The notes below the pieces were generated by a model. It saw only the letters and a list, made by a program, of their open reading frames with translations. It made no database searches and had not been told where the DNA came from. DNA of 64,000 nucleotides from Porites lutea (taxonomy: Eukaryota; Cnidaria; Anthozoa; Scleractinia; Poritidae), in NCBI RefSeq assembly GCF_958299795.1, contig NC_133204.1, positions 18,338,281 to 18,402,280 on the forward strand. The letters run 5' to 3'. The translations under genes and the position numbers were made by a program. Position 1 is the stretch's first letter; each line of letters opens with the position of its first letter. Shown piece by piece: positions 54,301-64,000 of the stretch.

Positions 54301-57300
54301 TACACCACAATACATTTGAACTGCCATTTATTATATGGGTGGCCACCCTCAGGGTAGTAGCAAGTAGGATATACAGCATAATTTTTTACATAAATGGTCT
54401 TTTTGAGGCAGTATAGTTTTCACCTATTTTCCGAAAAAAGCACTGCTAAGCATATTTTAACTTTTGTTTTGTTGCCCAAAATTGTCTTTTTATTAATCAT
54501 GCAACCAACTTTTCTGACCTGAGATAAGTGTTGCAGGCAAATTTAAGAAACCAACTTTTAGGGTGTTTATATTCACATTCATGGGACCTACGTCCCACAA
54601 AAAGTGACACAGGACTCTTTCCACAAGACTCAACATGTGCACATAACATGCTCGGTTACCCAAGATCATGTCAGCGTGCGAGTTGTTATTTTTTTGAGTT
54701 TTTATAGTTAACAGACAATAAATTATGCACTTTTTACATGTAGATATAAATAAAGTTATTTGTAATTGCCATTTGTTTTTTCTCCATAGTTATTGAGGTG
54801 TTTTTATCAAATTTAAAGTAAAAAGAAAGAGCATAATTTCTGCATTTTCTACTAAAATGATCATGATTTACAAAAACTAGGATAATTATTGGCATAATTT
54901 TAGAAATATACGAACAAGTTACTAGTAGCATATTATCTTTCTCTTGTGAGCACAATCTATCAAAGCCCAGTGGCAAGTGGCTGTTAATATAAGAGGTTGG
55001 CAGCACTGCATAACCTTTAGCAGAAACTTACTGTACATAAAAACCTCCTGGAGCAAGGGGGAGAACCACCAAAAAACCTCAACCCAAATATCAGCCTCAG
55101 GATTTCAGCAGTAGGTGTGAGACCTATGCTGTGAGTTGTTGGGGTCCCTGTGGGTGTTACTTCAGGACTTTTTAGGTGGAAATGTGCTGCAGCGACCCTA
55201 GAACACTAAATCTATTCGGGACCTACAATCATGGACAAAAGTCCTTGGGACAGTAATGCAATATTCATATTTTTTTGTCATTTCTGGGTTCCCTCATAAA
55301 ACAGTTTATCCTTTTTGAAATTTTCTTGCAGTTTCCCCTCCCCCCACCTTATGCAAAGTTGAAACTCGAAAAGAATTCTAGATACATGCATCCAACATTG
55401 TTTGTGGGGTGAGGGGAGAGGTAATGGGCCTATGTGAATTGGAAAATGCCCCAGAAATGCAAAAGTGTCCCAAGACGTTGTCCATGATTGTAGCTAAGTC
55501 AGCTGAATTTTGCTACCCTATACTAGACTTACACTGTAACTCTCAAAAATCCTCCCTATCGTAGAGGTGCTTTTTTCCACAAACTTTTGACGTGAATGCT
55601 TTCTTTGTCATAAAACTGAATTGTGGGAAAATTTTTATTTCCAAATTTCTTTTTTTGTCTGTCAATTCCCATTTTCGCTAGTGTAGACTAAAATCTTTAG
55701 CAGTTTTTTGGAAAACCCCAACTCTCTGATTTCTATATCCTATCCTAGTCAACTAAACGTCTTAAAAAACAAACCCTTCACAGCAGCACATGTCTATGTA
55801 GCCCATAGGGCAGTACCCCTCCCCCCCCCCCCCCCTCCCTGGGTTGGGACATGACAAGAGTTGGCACCAGGTATATAGGACTCTCTTCTACAACACATTG
55901 AGGGGACTGGGGCCAGGATATAATCTCCTAAAATCAATACCTTAAAACATTATTGTCATGATTTCAGGTATCCGTAGACTTCAGCTGATTCTTCTCAAGG
56001 TGTCTCTTATTCTTGGCGTGCAAGTTTATCCAAAGTGTGGGTTTATAAAGCTAGTGGAACCTACAGATGGTAAGAATTTTATATATGTTGGCTTTCATTT
56101 TACAACATTGTTGTCACACTAGCATGAAGTTTTAAAATTAGAGTAAAATGGGAAACAATAACAACAACCACAAAAACAAATGACAAGGACAGAGCAAGGC
56201 TTCAATGACAGGTCCCATTAGCCATGTCTTTACATAAGATTATTTATTTTAAAAATCTATTTAAACCTAACAGAATATCATGTTAACTACTAATCCACAG
56301 ACCAAATAATAAGCTTCGTGGCATTTTATGCATGTGATTTTTAATAGAATAATGTGTAATTTAAAGAGAAGTTTCAAAAGTTTTTGGGCGACCGGGTCCT
56401 GCTAGAGCACAGCTTGTTGTTTGTACTCTGGACTATGATCAGGTCTTCTCATGTAGATTACAGGGGAGCTTACATACAGCTCCCTCTAAAGGAGTGGTTG
56501 CTTGCCTTTTACAGTTATTGTTTAGTCAGTGTGCAAAGAAAGTAGTGTCTGATAGCCCGGGACGAGTGCATTTTGCAATGGGGCTGGTGAATTCTGTTCT
56601 TAACTTGCCTGATGGGCACGTGAAGTTTTTGAGGAGTTTAAATTACAGAAGAACTGTGTAATTAATCCTGCTTATCAAAACATTTTTAGGGCTAGTTGAA
56701 ATGAATTTGGGCTAGTAAATGCTGGCCACAGCTTGCCTGAATGGCAAGCCGTAAAACTGACTTTCTTTGCACCCTGTTAATTAATCCTTTTTTGGTTTTG
56801 ATTTGTTTTATATTACAGCACATGGATGGAGAGGATCCTTTGATCCACCCTCTCATACCCTCAACAAATTTGATTTTGACATAATTGTGGGGGCAGATGG
56901 TAGGCGAGCAGCATTGAAAGGCTTCAAAGGGAAAGAATTCCGTGGTAAACTTGCTATTGGTATTACTGTGAACTTTCAGAACAGAAACACAAAAGAAGAG
57001 GCAAGAGTCGAGGAAATTAGTGGAGTGGCATTCATCTTCAATCAGCAGTTTTTTCAGGACTTGAAAGATAACACTGGTATTGATCTAGAGAACATTGTTT
57101 ATTACAAAGATGAGACACATTACTTTGTTATGTGTGCCAAGAAAAAGAGCTTACTTCAGAAAGGAGTACTGAAAAAGGTGCGGTTTACTTACCTTTCACA
57201 TTAAGATATCCACATGTTATGAGAACTTTTAATAAGCAATGAAAAATTTTAGCTCTCGTTACAAAAGTCAATGAATACATACTGCAAACAACCAATTATT

Positions 57301-59176
57301 AATTGAATATTCAAGAATGGTATTATTTACTGGTATATGTAAAATGCAATAAAGTAACAACAGGATATGACTACAAGTATTTTCACATATTGTGTATTCG
57401 CACTGATGTCTTGTGAAGTCTTTCTAGTCTTTCTAGATCCACATTGAAGACTATACCATTGCCTTCTTTTATCCACATCAATTCAAACTTCAAGAGGGTT
57501 TAATACATGTTTATTAATTAATAATCCCTCCCTTTTCAGGGGAAGAAAGTTAATAAACCCACTCTACCCTCCCTCTTATTAATCTTCACTAATAAATGAT
57601 ATACTGTATTAATCAATCACAACAGTAACACTTCTTGTGGGCTGATCCAGGATGGTTTATTCACTAGCTGGAAGTTCAGATTTGTTTCTAGTTCTTGGCT
57701 GCAAGACCTCCAACCTCTTGATTTGAACTTTTACACCTTGCATTCTACTTGTTTGTGGAGAACTGATACCATCGTCTTTGCTAAATTAAATAAGCCCCTC
57801 CTCTCAAATAAGCCCCCTGTTTCTATTATTAATTGAGCGCTTCCTTCAAATGTGTTTGAAATAAGTAAGCCCCCCGGGGGTTAAATAGGAGATTTACAGT
57901 AGTTACCTTGACAAAGGTAGGGTGTTCTTTTAGCTGGTGCATAGATCAGGCCACCATGCAAATCATGTGACTGCTGGACCCATACTGATTCAAGTTTATC
58001 GTTTCTTAAAATTGTATTGCATTTTAGCCTCGGTAAACTCATCCACAGAGATAAGGGTTGGGGAGGGAGGTGCCTGAGAGGGCTGTGATTAGGGTTCCCC
58101 TGCAAATCACCAACAAGAGAGACATCTGTAGCTGGCAAGCACAGTATTGAGTTTAACTTAGCCCAAATTAATTCATTTAGCCACATTTAACTTGTTTTTT
58201 TTTCTGTATAAAATTTCCATTGACAGGATTTCCAAGATGCTTATGACCTTCTTCAAACAAACAATGTCAATCATGATAAGCTGTTAGCCTACGCCAGAGA
58301 AGCTGCCAACTTCTCGACGAACAATCAGCTTCCAAATCTTGACTTTGCTTTGAATCACTACCACAAAGAGGATGTTGCTATGTTTGATTTTACATCCCTC
58401 TACCACTCAGAACATGCTGCAAAAATCTATGAAAGAAGAGGACGACGCCTACTTGCAACAGTTGTGGGAGACAGTTTACTGGAGGTAGGGGTTTCACTGA
58501 TTTTAAAGTGTGCTTTAAGTTGTATATTAATAATAATGTTTTACTATCCTCTTCCCTCATGGGAATTTTCAGAGATAATGAAACAGTCAAATAAATTAAA
58601 ATGAAACATAACGTGGTTAAAAATCTCAACTTTTATGAGGCGAACCAGTTGGCCAGTTTACAAGTGTGGCCGAGGATTTGAACTCGGGACTGCCAGGAAC
58701 AAATTCAGCTGGCAGTCAGAGCGGGACTTGCCCTTGAGCTTCCGAATTACAAGTCCTGCACTCTATAAACTGCTTGGCCACACTCCATGTCTTCTGTTGT
58801 AAAGATCTCTAAATTGACTTGTTCCTTTTTTAGCCCTTCTGGCCGACAGGATCAGGCTGTGCAAGAGGTTTCTTGGGATGCTTTGATGCCGCATGGATAA
58901 TGAAAGGCTGGGGACAGGGGCGAGAACCATTGGATCTTCTTGCTGAAAGAGATAGTATTTTTCGGCTCCTTGCTCAGACAACTCCTGAAAACATTTCCAA
59001 GAATTATGAAGAGTTTAGTATCAACCCTGCCACACGGTACCCTAATTTGAACAAGTCAAGTGTTTCTCAGAACAGAGTAAAGCATCTGTTTGACAATAAA
59101 CCGGGTCCTATAGACCAAGATGATGGACCAGAACCCATGGACACTAGTAAGGATGTCAGTTCTGTTGAAGGAGGAG
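51323..59176 (+). CDS. MICAL: MICAL exons 1-5: FAD monooxygenase domain
   Basis: Exon 1 (codons 1-162) carries the dinucleotide-binding motif [20 protein letters not shown] (GxGxxG at 97-102), the acidic end of the second strand [12 protein letters not shown], and LHLWPF, all hallmarks of MICAL. Exon 3 (about 196-315) carries the DG motif VGADGRR (222-223), [24 protein letters not shown] and [20 protein letters not shown], almost word for word as in vertebrate MICALs. Exons 4 and 5 meet at [19 protein letters not shown] (396-414), the second FAD-binding motif, followed by ATRYPNLN. No catalytic motif is missing. Intron 1 is 4.2 kb; the others are 0.3-1.1 kb. Confidence 0.95.
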
Positions 59177-62100
59177 GTAAGAGAAGAAAGGATGCAGGGC
59201 TCGGACTAAAAATGTCCCTTCCAGTAGTCCAGTAATCCACTTTCAAAATAAGGCTAGGTGCACAACCTTCCTTGTGAAAATGAGTTTTATTTGCATGAGA
59301 ATGAAAAATGATTTCCATATCAAAGGCTGAGCACCTACCCTCGTTTTGAAACAGAGGCCTGGGGGAACTCGGAAGTGGCCTATTGGGGCTTAAAATGTTA
59401 TTTGCCCAGTGGGCAAGGGTCCAGGAAGAAAATTCATCCTCTAAGAAAAATTGTTAACTAACACGAGCAAGGAGTGACTCTGGGAAAGCAAAATGGGAGT
59501 TGCCTAAAAGACAAGCTGGAATTTAAGTTTTTGCGATTGTTAATTTTAGTGACTTCTAGTAAAAGCTGCAAGTGACTGATCAACAGCCAGATTGCCTTCT
59601 GTTTGCTTGTCAAACAAAGGGATAATTTGACATTAGATTTTGGGTTACCTAGGGCGTTCTAGAGCCTGATAATATTTAAAAACATTCTAAGAATCATTCA
59701 TTCTCAAAAGTGATGGACAGTTTAATAGACTGTCATCATTTTAAATCTTTTCCTTTTAGTTAATGCTCGGATGCTTCTAAAATGGTGTCAAGAACAAACA
59801 AGAAAGTACAAGAATGTGAAGATTAATGACATGTCAACATCATGGCGGAGTGGACTTGGTTTCTGCGCCATCATTCATCGATACAGGCCTGACCTCATGT
59901 AAGTGGCTTTTCATGTCTTAACCTTGGGCTTATTTAAAGGATTTTTCAAAGCCCCTGGTAGTTTTCTTAGATTATTTGTAAAGTTTTCTTCATGGTCAGG
60001 ATTTGTGAGAAGGTCCTTTGCAAGAGACCACGATGCAATAGCTATAGACCCTTAGCACTATGGGATTTTTGTCAGGCAGCGTTATGACATATTCAAGCAA
60101 TTGAACGAGAGAAACGGGGGGTTGTTGACTCCCTTTAGTCCTGCCTCTCGGGTAACCATAACTGTTTTGTCAAGGAAGGGATGAGGTGGCCTTCGTGAAG
60201 AGATATTTGACATAATTATTCGTTCTGTTTTCAGTGATTATGCATCTCTATCACCTAAAGATCATTTGACAAACCTGCAATTGGTAAGACCAGTCTACAT
60301 GCCTACTAATCTAGTCACTATCTTGTCAAACTGTAAGTTAAAAGTTAATGAAAGATGTTTGTCTAACAATATTCTATTTTTGTTGATCACAACGTTTGAA
60401 CCCTTACTGCTAGTTTTCATCAGGTGTTGACTGGTCACTTTAAATTGTAACGCAGGCAGTCAATACCGTTTGCTGATGCAGAACGGTATTTACTTGAAAA
60501 ACGCTGTGGCGCTTATTTATTTTTCGACTTGTTGTTGCAGTTGAAAATAATACTAAGTTTTTCTTTGGTTCTTTCTTTTTTTTTGTTCACAATTATAAAG
60601 GCACATGAAAAATCTTTATTCATTTAGTCATACCAGAAACAATCGTGTTTAAAAGTATACTGAAAAAAGGTTGCATTGCTGTCAACTTCAGGGCGCCCTT
60701 CCGACTCAATACAGGAAGCGTCCAAAATGTCCACTTTAAAATCTTAGTGACTATTGTAAGGCAAACGATAAGCAGTTGGGCAAAGCTATATGTTTCGAAT
60801 CGTAGCGTATGCGTGTAGTAAAGAATTATTGTGCTTTTAATTTCGTTCAGGCATTTGATGTTGCTGAAGAGCATCTTGGCATTCCTCCTCAAATGTCTGC
60901 CAGTGAGATGGTCATGAAAGATGTCCCTGATACACTCATGATAGTCAGTTATGTGTCTCAATACCATGAAGTCTTTAAGAATGAGACGCCAGGTAGAATA
61001 GTCATTCACTATTATTATTATTTTCGTGGGTCGTATCTCAGCTAATTTAACGCTTTCTGGCGTTTCTTTGACTTCCAAACATTCTTCAGTTCAGGTCTAC
61101 CGTTAAAATATAAACAGCAAGTACCTCTTAAGCATTGTAGTCATTTTCATCTCCTTTAAGCCAAGCACAGTGGGGCAAGGGTGAAAAACACGCTAGGGCA
61201 AGAGCGAAAAACACGCGAGGGCAAGGGCTAAAAACGTGCACGGACAAGGGCGAAAAATGAGCTAACAATTAGGAGCGGTGGGAAGGGCGAGGGCCTGATT
61301 GTTTTCTTTGCTTCTTTTCTTGCGTGTGTCGCTTGGCTTAAGGGAAAAGGAAACGACTGCAACGCGGGTTATTACCGCTTCCTCCCCTCCCCCCCCCCCC
61401 CCCCCGCCTCCATTACAGTAGCTGTATTCACAATCTTGTCCTTTGAAAATTCATTTTTTTCAGTTTTGATTCATGAGTAACAAATTGTCGTCCAATACGG
61501 TCTGTAATCGAGCATACTTGTTACTAAACAGATTGTACTCTTGCGATTTTTGTGTAACCGTGCGGTTGATTGATGATTGAATTGGAATACACGAAGTATT
61601 AGAGCAGTTGCACTTGAATGTGTTTTGGATTGACTACCCGATAAACTCTTGTCCGTATAAAATTTGTCTTCATAGTAGATTCATTAGGCCGCGGCTAAAC
61701 AATCGAACATTTTCGTCCAACATTGTATTTGCCATACACAACATTGATCGTCACTGTTGTATGTTCTGGGCCAGACAGGAGTTGCGATCCTTTGTCGCTG
61801 CCCTACATGCCTGATGGCATTCATGGGCATGAGTGAGTGAGTGATACAGTGGACTCTCTCTTAACGGACACCTATATAAGACGGGCACCTCTGTAAAACG
61901 GACACTTAGAGTTGGTCCCTGCCTTTCTTTACTCCTTTTATTTGACTCTCTATAAGACGGACACCTCTCTCAGACGGACACTCAGTGCCGGTCCCAAAGG
62001 TGTCCGTCTTAGAGAGAGTTGACTGTACACAACATGGATGGGTGGCTAAACGATCAATTATTGGTTTGTGATGCTGTCTGTTGGATGAAAATGTTTGAAA

Positions 62101-64000
62101 GCCGTTTAAATGAAATTTTGAACGAAGCGGTTAAATGGTAAAGCATGCTCTTCCAACACGATGTTGGACGAATATGTTTGATTCTTTAGCTACATAAAGG
62201 CTTAAGTAACATGAAAGTCGTTCAATTTGCGCCGGAAATCCAGCATACTGTTTACGAAACAACGGATAATTATTTACGGAATTGAACTACACTACATCTT
62301 ATAACTATTCTTAATCAAGTATGCCCAACTGATTAACCAACAGTTGCCGCGGAAGGGAAGAAATTGGCTCCCGAGCAGCACGAGTTTAGGGCCAAATCAC
62401 CACTTTCCAAGCTATCAGTGTTAACGAGAGTCTCTCGTCGCACTCACAAGGTTGGTCAATACTTGATAACGCTTTTTAATCTTTAAAAATAACAACGCAC
62501 CGTAGTTAGTACAGCGTCGTTGAAAAAAAAAATTACGTCTTATACCGGAAATGAAAATTCTTTTTTTGCATGAACAATAAATATAATTCGACACGGTTTT
62601 TTTTACACGAATTAATCAAAATGAGAAAGGTACTTCTTTCGCCAAATTGTTGTTTCCTCTTTTACGATCCAATCTATACGGGCATTTAGTTTGACTTTTG
62701 AGATTGTTATGTTTTCTGATGTTGAAGAAACATTCCTTATTGCAGGAGAAAAGACGAAGCGAAGAAGCTCTTGACATAGTTCCAAAAAGAAAAAGACCTG
62801 CAGTATCCAAGGTAAGTACTTTACTTTTACCAATTTTTATGCTAAAATAAGACGCCCGAAAATTAAAAGCGCGAATCAAGGTACTACATTATTGAGGCGT
62901 GTGTTCGTAAACAATACACATATTATAGACGCTGTAAGTCACAGACTTGGTGGCAGTAGTTTTGGCAGATTTGTTTTGTCAAAGTTTATTGTCAACCATT
63001 GTAAATCATATTTGCATGCCATCACTTTGACACTGACAAACTTGTCATCGCGACATTTGCGTTCCCTATGAATCTACTCCACTTCTTTCCATCCTTGCTC
63101 CATTTGGCATTTCCTTTTCCGTTTGTATTTTTCGATAATTTAAGGCGGTCGTTTTAAGTGTGTTTTAATACTGCATAATGATGTTTTCTTTTGTTAAAAT
63201 CATCGTTTTACGGTCATCTCGCCAGCGAACTATCTCGCCACCAAGAAATCTACTCGCCACGACATAATAACTCTGCAATTCTTGGTTAATATTGTCACTA
63301 AACCTTACTTCCTTGAATTTTACTGGGAATTTAAAGTGAAAGAATTCTTTTCAGAGACTTGTCCTTTCGATAAGTATTAAGATATATATTTCTTGGTGGT
63401 GATTTCGATGGTGACGAGATGGTTTGATGGCGAGGTGTCCGGATATCAAATCAACTTCTTGACCACTTGTTTGCATACAGGAAAATGAAGAGAATGTGGT
63501 TCCTATGGATACGTCACCACCGTGCAAAGTCTCGTCCCAGGGCCCAGCTGTCACCACTGGTAAAGCTAGTAACCGCATCAGTGCTTTAGCGCAGCAAGTC
63601 TTCGGACCTGGCGTAGGTAACAAGGTAAGGCGACAAGAGAGTCCGCAATCCTAATCTCCAGGTTGTTATCACGCATGCGTCGCATATATGTAGCCAACAT
63701 TCGTTTGAACTTCCACTAAGAATGAATGGAATACACAGAACGCAATTTTATCACGAGCGTCTCGACCTTCTACCCCTCGTAATTTGATCACGCGTGTTTT
63801 GACCATTTGTCACGTGAAACTTACGCAAAGCACAGCATTGGAGCAAAAGCGTTTGGACCTTCGATTGTTGTCGCCCGTACTCCCTAACCTTTGGTTATTA
63901 CTAGTTTGAAAGTATTTATATTAGTGCATACTCCACAGGCTTTCCCAAGGCTTATTGGGAAGCACGGTGCTGGAGACGAGTGTGAAGCGCGAGAGCTGAA
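51323..64000 (+). CDS. MICAL: MICAL, [F-actin]-monooxygenase, 5' part (12 exons seen)
   Basis: MICAL proteins use FAD and NADPH to oxidise two methionines of actin and so disassemble filaments. Exons: 51323-51806, 55968-56069, 56819-57177, 58227-58484, 58834-59176, 59760-59898, 60235-60283, 60851-60992, 62344-62450, 62746-62811, 63481-63624, and 63939 to the window edge. All junctions are GT-AG and in phase, giving an open 751-codon frame. The FAD domain (about 1-500), CH domain (about 516-622) and a basic linker are present; LIM and C-terminal coiled coil lie beyond the window. The start is the ATG at 51323, giving [10 protein letters not shown], aligned with vertebrate N-termini; an in-frame upstream extension has no ATG. 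The frame looks intact. Three vertebrate paralogues exist; which one this corresponds to cannot be decided from this part. Confidence 0.95.
53560..54240. repeat. Degenerate repeats with CCATTTGAATGG, MICAL intron 1
   Basis: The words CCGTTTGAA, TTGAATGGTT and CCATTTGAATGG recur at least a dozen times at irregular 30-45 bp spacing in two clusters (53580-53800 and 54060-54240). CCATTTGAATGG is almost its own reverse complement. Between the clusters there is ordinary intron sequence. Confidence 0.6.
55226..55490. mobile_element. Mariner-like MITE, MICAL intron 1
   Basis: The ends are CAATCATGGACAAAAGTCCT and, inverted, CAATCATGGACAACGTCTTG; TA lies on both sides. 265 bp, no coding. Confidence 0.85.
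55810..55836. repeat. Poly-C tract
   Basis: A C-rich run with one or two T interruptions, 130 bp before MICAL exon 2. A similar C run lies at about 61386-61404 in intron 8. Confidence 0.8.
58663..58784 (-). mobile_element. tRNA-derived SINE-like element, MICAL intron 4
   Basis: On the minus strand GTGTGGCC at the 5' end pairs with GGCCACAC at the 3' end like an acceptor stem. A-box-like GTGGCCAAGCAG and a B box GAGTTCAAATCC are present with a long variable region, as in class II (Leu/Ser-type) tRNAs. 122 bp. It fills a third of the 349-bp intron, in the orientation opposite to MICAL. Confidence 0.55.
59215..59390. mobile_element. MITE related to 43830-43983, MICAL intron 5
   Basis: CCACTTTCAAAATAAGGCTA at the left and AACAGAGGCCTGGGGGAACT at the right correspond to the element in the 43.9 kb region, including the central GAGTTTTATTTGCATGAGAA. 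Confidence 0.5.
59760..60992 (+). CDS. MICAL: MICAL exons 6-8: calponin-homology domain
   Basis: Codons 516-625. The type-2 CH domain reads [20 protein letters not shown], then [52 protein letters not shown] and ending at YVSQYHEVF. The spacing and W/L/F core fit MICAL CH domains. In the family this domain sits next to the oxygenase and aids catalysis or targeting rather than binding actin strongly by itself. Confidence 0.93.
61173..61264. repeat. 23-bp minisatellite, MICAL intron 8
   Basis: Four copies of a unit like GGGCAAGGGCGAAAAACACG plus CGA, with a few differences each. Confidence 0.85.
61847..62025. mobile_element. Pogo/Tigger-like MITE, MICAL intron 8
   Basis: The left end is CAGTGGACTCTCTCTTAACG and the right end inverted is CAGTCAACTCTCTCTAAGAC; GGACACCT words fill the interior. 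TA flanks both sides (61845-61846, 62026-62027). CAGT-GACTCTC ends with a TA duplication are typical of pogo/Tigger MITEs. Confidence 0.85.
62344..64000 (+). CDS. MICAL: MICAL exons 9-12: basic linker with NLS-like patch
   Basis: Exon 9 (62344-62450; [20 protein letters not shown]), exon 10 (62746-62811), exon 11 (63481-63624; [16 protein letters not shown]) and the start of exon 12 (63939; [20 protein letters not shown]). Exon 10 reads [20 protein letters not shown], a KRR-10-KRKR pattern like a bipartite nuclear localisation signal. In vertebrates MICAL-2 carries such a signal between CH and LIM. Exon 12 is the least certain, because only 62 bases are visible after a CTCCACAG acceptor. Confidence 0.8.

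Noticed and set aside
54734-55006. 90-codon minus-strand frame in MICAL intron 1
   Set aside because: No recognisable protein character and no splice context; likely chance in AT-rich intron.
60620-61078. 152-codon minus-strand frame
   Set aside because: It is the antisense shadow of MICAL exon 8 and flanking intron.

Overview
The window is nuclear DNA of an animal, most likely an anthozoan cnidarian and probably a stony coral. The signs are an AT-rich, intron-containing, transposon-dense sequence, eukaryotic tRNA genes with internal A and B boxes and no encoded CCA, one large multi-exon gene whose protein is clearly MICAL, and foldback and MITE families that look like those common in coral genomes. 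The species cannot be read from the sequence. Almost every single-frame ORF of 60-130 codons is a chance frame, a repeat, or a translated tRNA. Layout: 1-24.9 kb is a chain of diverged segmental duplications. Each full unit carries, on the minus strand, a small spliced gene (here called the CCCPCF family) together with tRNA-Gly(TCC), a piece of a non-LTR retrotransposon, tRNA-Gln(CTG) and tRNA-Gln(TTG). The units have been reworked by insertions (an 8-bp-TSD hAT element, a 2.6 kb element with 211-bp repeats, several MITEs) and by deletions that removed one tRNA and one first exon. 25-41.4 kb holds more Gln and Gly tRNA genes and tRNA relics, including a 4.5-4.8 kb tandem duplication (27.2-31.7 and 32.1-36.8 kb) whose copies each end in a TGATA microsatellite. 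In all there are 13 tRNA-Gln and 9 tRNA-Gly copies, 21 of the 22 on the minus strand; about five look degenerate, and three further Gln relics lack the anticodon arm. 41.4-50 kb is a transposon-rich stretch with a fifth CCCPCF copy, nested MITEs and five members of one foldback family beginning TAGCCTGC. 51.3-64 kb (plus strand) is the 5' part of MICAL, the actin-oxidising flavoprotein monooxygenase: twelve exons were placed, giving an open 751-codon frame from the N-terminus through the FAD domain, the CH domain and a basic linker with an NLS-like patch; the gene runs off the right edge before the LIM domain. How the parts work together: the tRNA genes are independent Pol III units that appear to have multiplied by riding on duplications of the small-gene segment. 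MICAL is an unrelated single-copy neighbour.
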